Shown piece after piece: positions 5,647-6,246 of a DNA stretch of 6,246 bases (within the stretch, counting starts at the first letter, position 1; each line of letters opens with the position of its first letter). Below the pieces are notes generated by a model. The model searched no databases. It was not told the origin of the DNA and saw nothing but the letters and a program-made list of their open reading frames with translations. A program made the translations under genes and the position numbers. The DNA is taken from assembly GCA_903929655.1 (NCBI GenBank), contig CAIYVS010000004.1, forward strand, positions 1 through 6,246. The letters are read 5' to 3'. The DNA is from an uncultured Bacteroidota bacterium (GTDB lineage: Bacteria; Bacteroidota; Bacteroidia; Chitinophagales; Chitinophagaceae).

Positions 5647-5654
5647 TATATTTG
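5647..5654 (+). promoter_or_regulatory. Candidate -7 box of an isolated promoter
   Basis: TATATTTG matches the Bacteroidetes -7 consensus TAnnTTTG exactly. The -33 region is poor: only TTTT (5625-5628) at 18-bp spacing instead of TTTG. Transcription would begin near 5660 and meet the strong terminator at 5701-5730 without any reading frame between. Confidence 0.35.
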
Positions 5655-5660
5655 TCAAGC

Positions 5661-5730
5661 GGTTTTGGAAAAGATCGCATTGACCAACATATAGAGTTAT
5701 AAGGGCGCTGTCCAGCGCCTTTATTTTTTT
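5661..5730 (+). ncRNA. Candidate small RNA of about 70 nt
   Basis: A consensus -7 box (5647-5654) and a textbook rho-independent terminator (5701-5730) bound about 40 nt of unstructured non-coding leader plus the terminator hairpin. The segment has no ATG-started frame and matches no RNA family I recognise (not tRNA, 6S, SRP or tmRNA). Without the promoter it would just be the distal 3' UTR of the 4777-5175 operon, which ends about 160 bp upstream. Its end overlaps the last codons of the convergent gene, so it could also act as antisense there. This is inference from two signals only. Confidence 0.3.
5701..5730 (+). terminator. Strong rho-independent terminator
   Basis: AAGGGCGCT (5701-5709) pairs with AGCGCCTTT (5714-5722), including one G-U pair, around a 4-base GTCC loop. 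It is followed by A and seven T (5723-5730). It works in the + direction, ending either the 4777-5175 transcript or the candidate small RNA. Read from the minus strand, the tail after the hairpin is not a T-run, so it is a poor terminator for the convergent gene, whose stop codon (5721-5723) lies inside it. Confidence 0.85.
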
Positions 5731-5945
5731 CCTGCCTGCCTGCTGCCATTAGTCACCGTTACTTGCCTGGCATCCCCCGCTTTTTTTAATTTGATGCTAT
5801 AGCCTTTGTCTTCCAGAAGCCTTAAGGTCTCTTCAAAGAAATAATCGAAAACCATGGCGAGATGCCCGTGGGTAGTAAACATATCCTGCATAGTCTTGTC
5901 TATATACTCCAGCTCACTTTGCGGACTTGTAAATTTTTGCTTCAT
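5721..5945 (-). CDS. Small acidic helical protein of unknown function
   Basis: The product has 74 residues. Residues about 9-46 look like two amphipathic helices rich in Glu, Asp, Phe and Met (S-E-L-E-Y-I-D-K-T-M-Q-D-M-F...F-D-Y-F-F-E-E-T-L-R-L-L-E-D-K-G), with T-H-G-H between them. A K-G-Y-S-I-K-L-K-K strand and a basic tail (R-Q-A-G-K-K) follow. There is no signal peptide or membrane span. I do not recognise the family. Near the 3' end the gene has a tandem CCTG/CTGC run (5731-5746 on the + strand). It converges on the 4777-5175 pair and its stop overlaps the + strand terminator. A TACCTTGC on the minus strand (5974-5981) resembles a -7 box (consensus TAnnTTTG) 29 bp before the ATG, without a clear -33 box. 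The well-formed helix pattern is the main reason for calling it. Confidence 0.6.
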   Translation of the reverse strand: MKQKFTSPQSELEYIDKTMQDMFTTHGHLAMVFDYFFEETLRLLEDKGYSIKLKKAGDARQVTVTNGSRQAGKK

Positions 5946-6154
5946 GGAATTAGAACTGATTCTATACGCATTGGCAAGGTAGGGCGTTTTTTTCGAATAT
6001 CATAATATTTATTTTATTAAATACTCATAAACAGCTATATAAAAGCAGTAAAATATGTATCTATTTTAAATACTGCTAATATTTATTCATCTAAATATTC
6101 CAGGCCTTTTATAATAGCATCTTCACCCACCTTTGAATTCTGATTCTTAATGGC

Positions 6155-6183
6155 TTGTTATCGGCTTACAAAAGCCCTGTTAA
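6155..6183 (+). repeat. Upstream element, copy 2 (TTGTTA / CGGCTTA / CCTGTTAA)
   Basis: TTGTTA (6155-6160), CGGCTTA (6162-6168) and CCTGTTAA (6176-6183) repeat the three blocks found at 4632-4659. The perfect 9-bp palindrome of copy 1 is lost here; a shorter GGCTT/AAGCC hairpin replaces it. The element ends 13 bp before the -33 box of the edge promoter. Confidence 0.45.
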
Positions 6184-6196
6184 GACATCCGAAATA

Positions 6197-6228
6197 TTTC
6201 CATGCACACTGTTGTCGCCGCATCTTTG
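6197..6228 (+). promoter_or_regulatory. Bacteroidetes-type promoter for a gene beyond the right edge
   Basis: TTTC (6197-6200) and CATCTTTG (6221-6228) with a 20-bp spacer fit TTTG-N19-21-TAnnTTTG with one mismatch in each box. The following GTGTCAACAAAACAAAAAC is the A-rich leader usual before Bacteroidetes genes. The start codon would be just outside the window. Confidence 0.5.
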
Positions 6229-6246
6229 TGTCAACAAAACAAAAAC

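Larger units (their letters stand above)
5946..6246. other. Intergenic region at the right edge
   Basis: These 300 bp separate the minus-strand start at 5945 from a + strand gene that must begin beyond the window. The first half (about 5995-6100) is very A/T-rich with no frame of note. The second half holds the upstream element copy 2 and the edge promoter, listed separately. A 5-bp hairpin, GGCTT-ACAA-AAGCC (6163-6176), lies within the element. Confidence 0.6.

Noticed and set aside
5731..5746. Short CCTG/CTGC tandem run
   Set aside because: It lies inside the coding end of the minus-strand gene and is too short to be called a satellite.
5966..5993. ACGC...GCGT plus T7 as a + strand terminator
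   Set aside because: The stem has only four pairs with a long G/A-rich loop, and no + strand gene lies directly upstream.

Overview
The window looks like a stretch of a Bacteroidota (Bacteroidetes) chromosome. A member of the Chitinophagales or Sphingobacteriales is plausible, but this is inferred from style and not from a marker gene. The evidence is: A/T-rich gene starts mostly without Shine-Dalgarno sites; Sec signal peptides cleaved just before a glutamine; promoter-like TTTG...TAnnTTTG elements; and short A-rich leaders. No rRNA, tRNA, CRISPR array, insertion sequence or phage gene was recognised. Most genes belong to poorly characterised families, and I see no obvious multi-gene defence or mobile system.

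Left part (1-2427): the 3' end of a gene that may be a BlaI/MecI-type repressor. Three genes for exported proteins follow, all on the + strand. The first is a small beta-rich secreted protein (475-1008), the second a small secreted protein of unknown family (1194-1631), and the third a secreted protein with two Asp-rich calcium-type loops (1732-2427). The gaps around the last two contain related repeat material: a short stem-loop with an ACTCG-C-GCATCAG flank after each of their stop codons, and a near-identical pyrimidine/AT-rich segment of about 25 bp before each of their starts.

Middle part (2428-4573): a gap of almost 500 bp with several small repeats and palindromes leads to an orphan lipoprotein of the family 5 extracellular solute-binding proteins (DppA/OppA type). 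It keeps the Asp that in OppA contacts the peptide amino terminus. No permease or ATPase gene is in the window, so any transporter partner must be encoded elsewhere.

Right part (4574-6246): a perfect 9-bp palindrome lies upstream of two probably co-transcribed genes of unknown function, one cytoplasmic (4777-5127) and one a three-helix membrane protein (5175-5543). After them come a weak hairpin, a candidate isolated promoter and a strong rho-independent terminator. The last two could bound an unannotated small RNA of about 70 nt. The terminator overlaps the end of a small convergent gene (5721-5945, minus strand). At the right edge a Bacteroidetes-type promoter points out of the window. Just upstream of it is a second copy of the sequence blocks that form the palindrome upstream of 4777.
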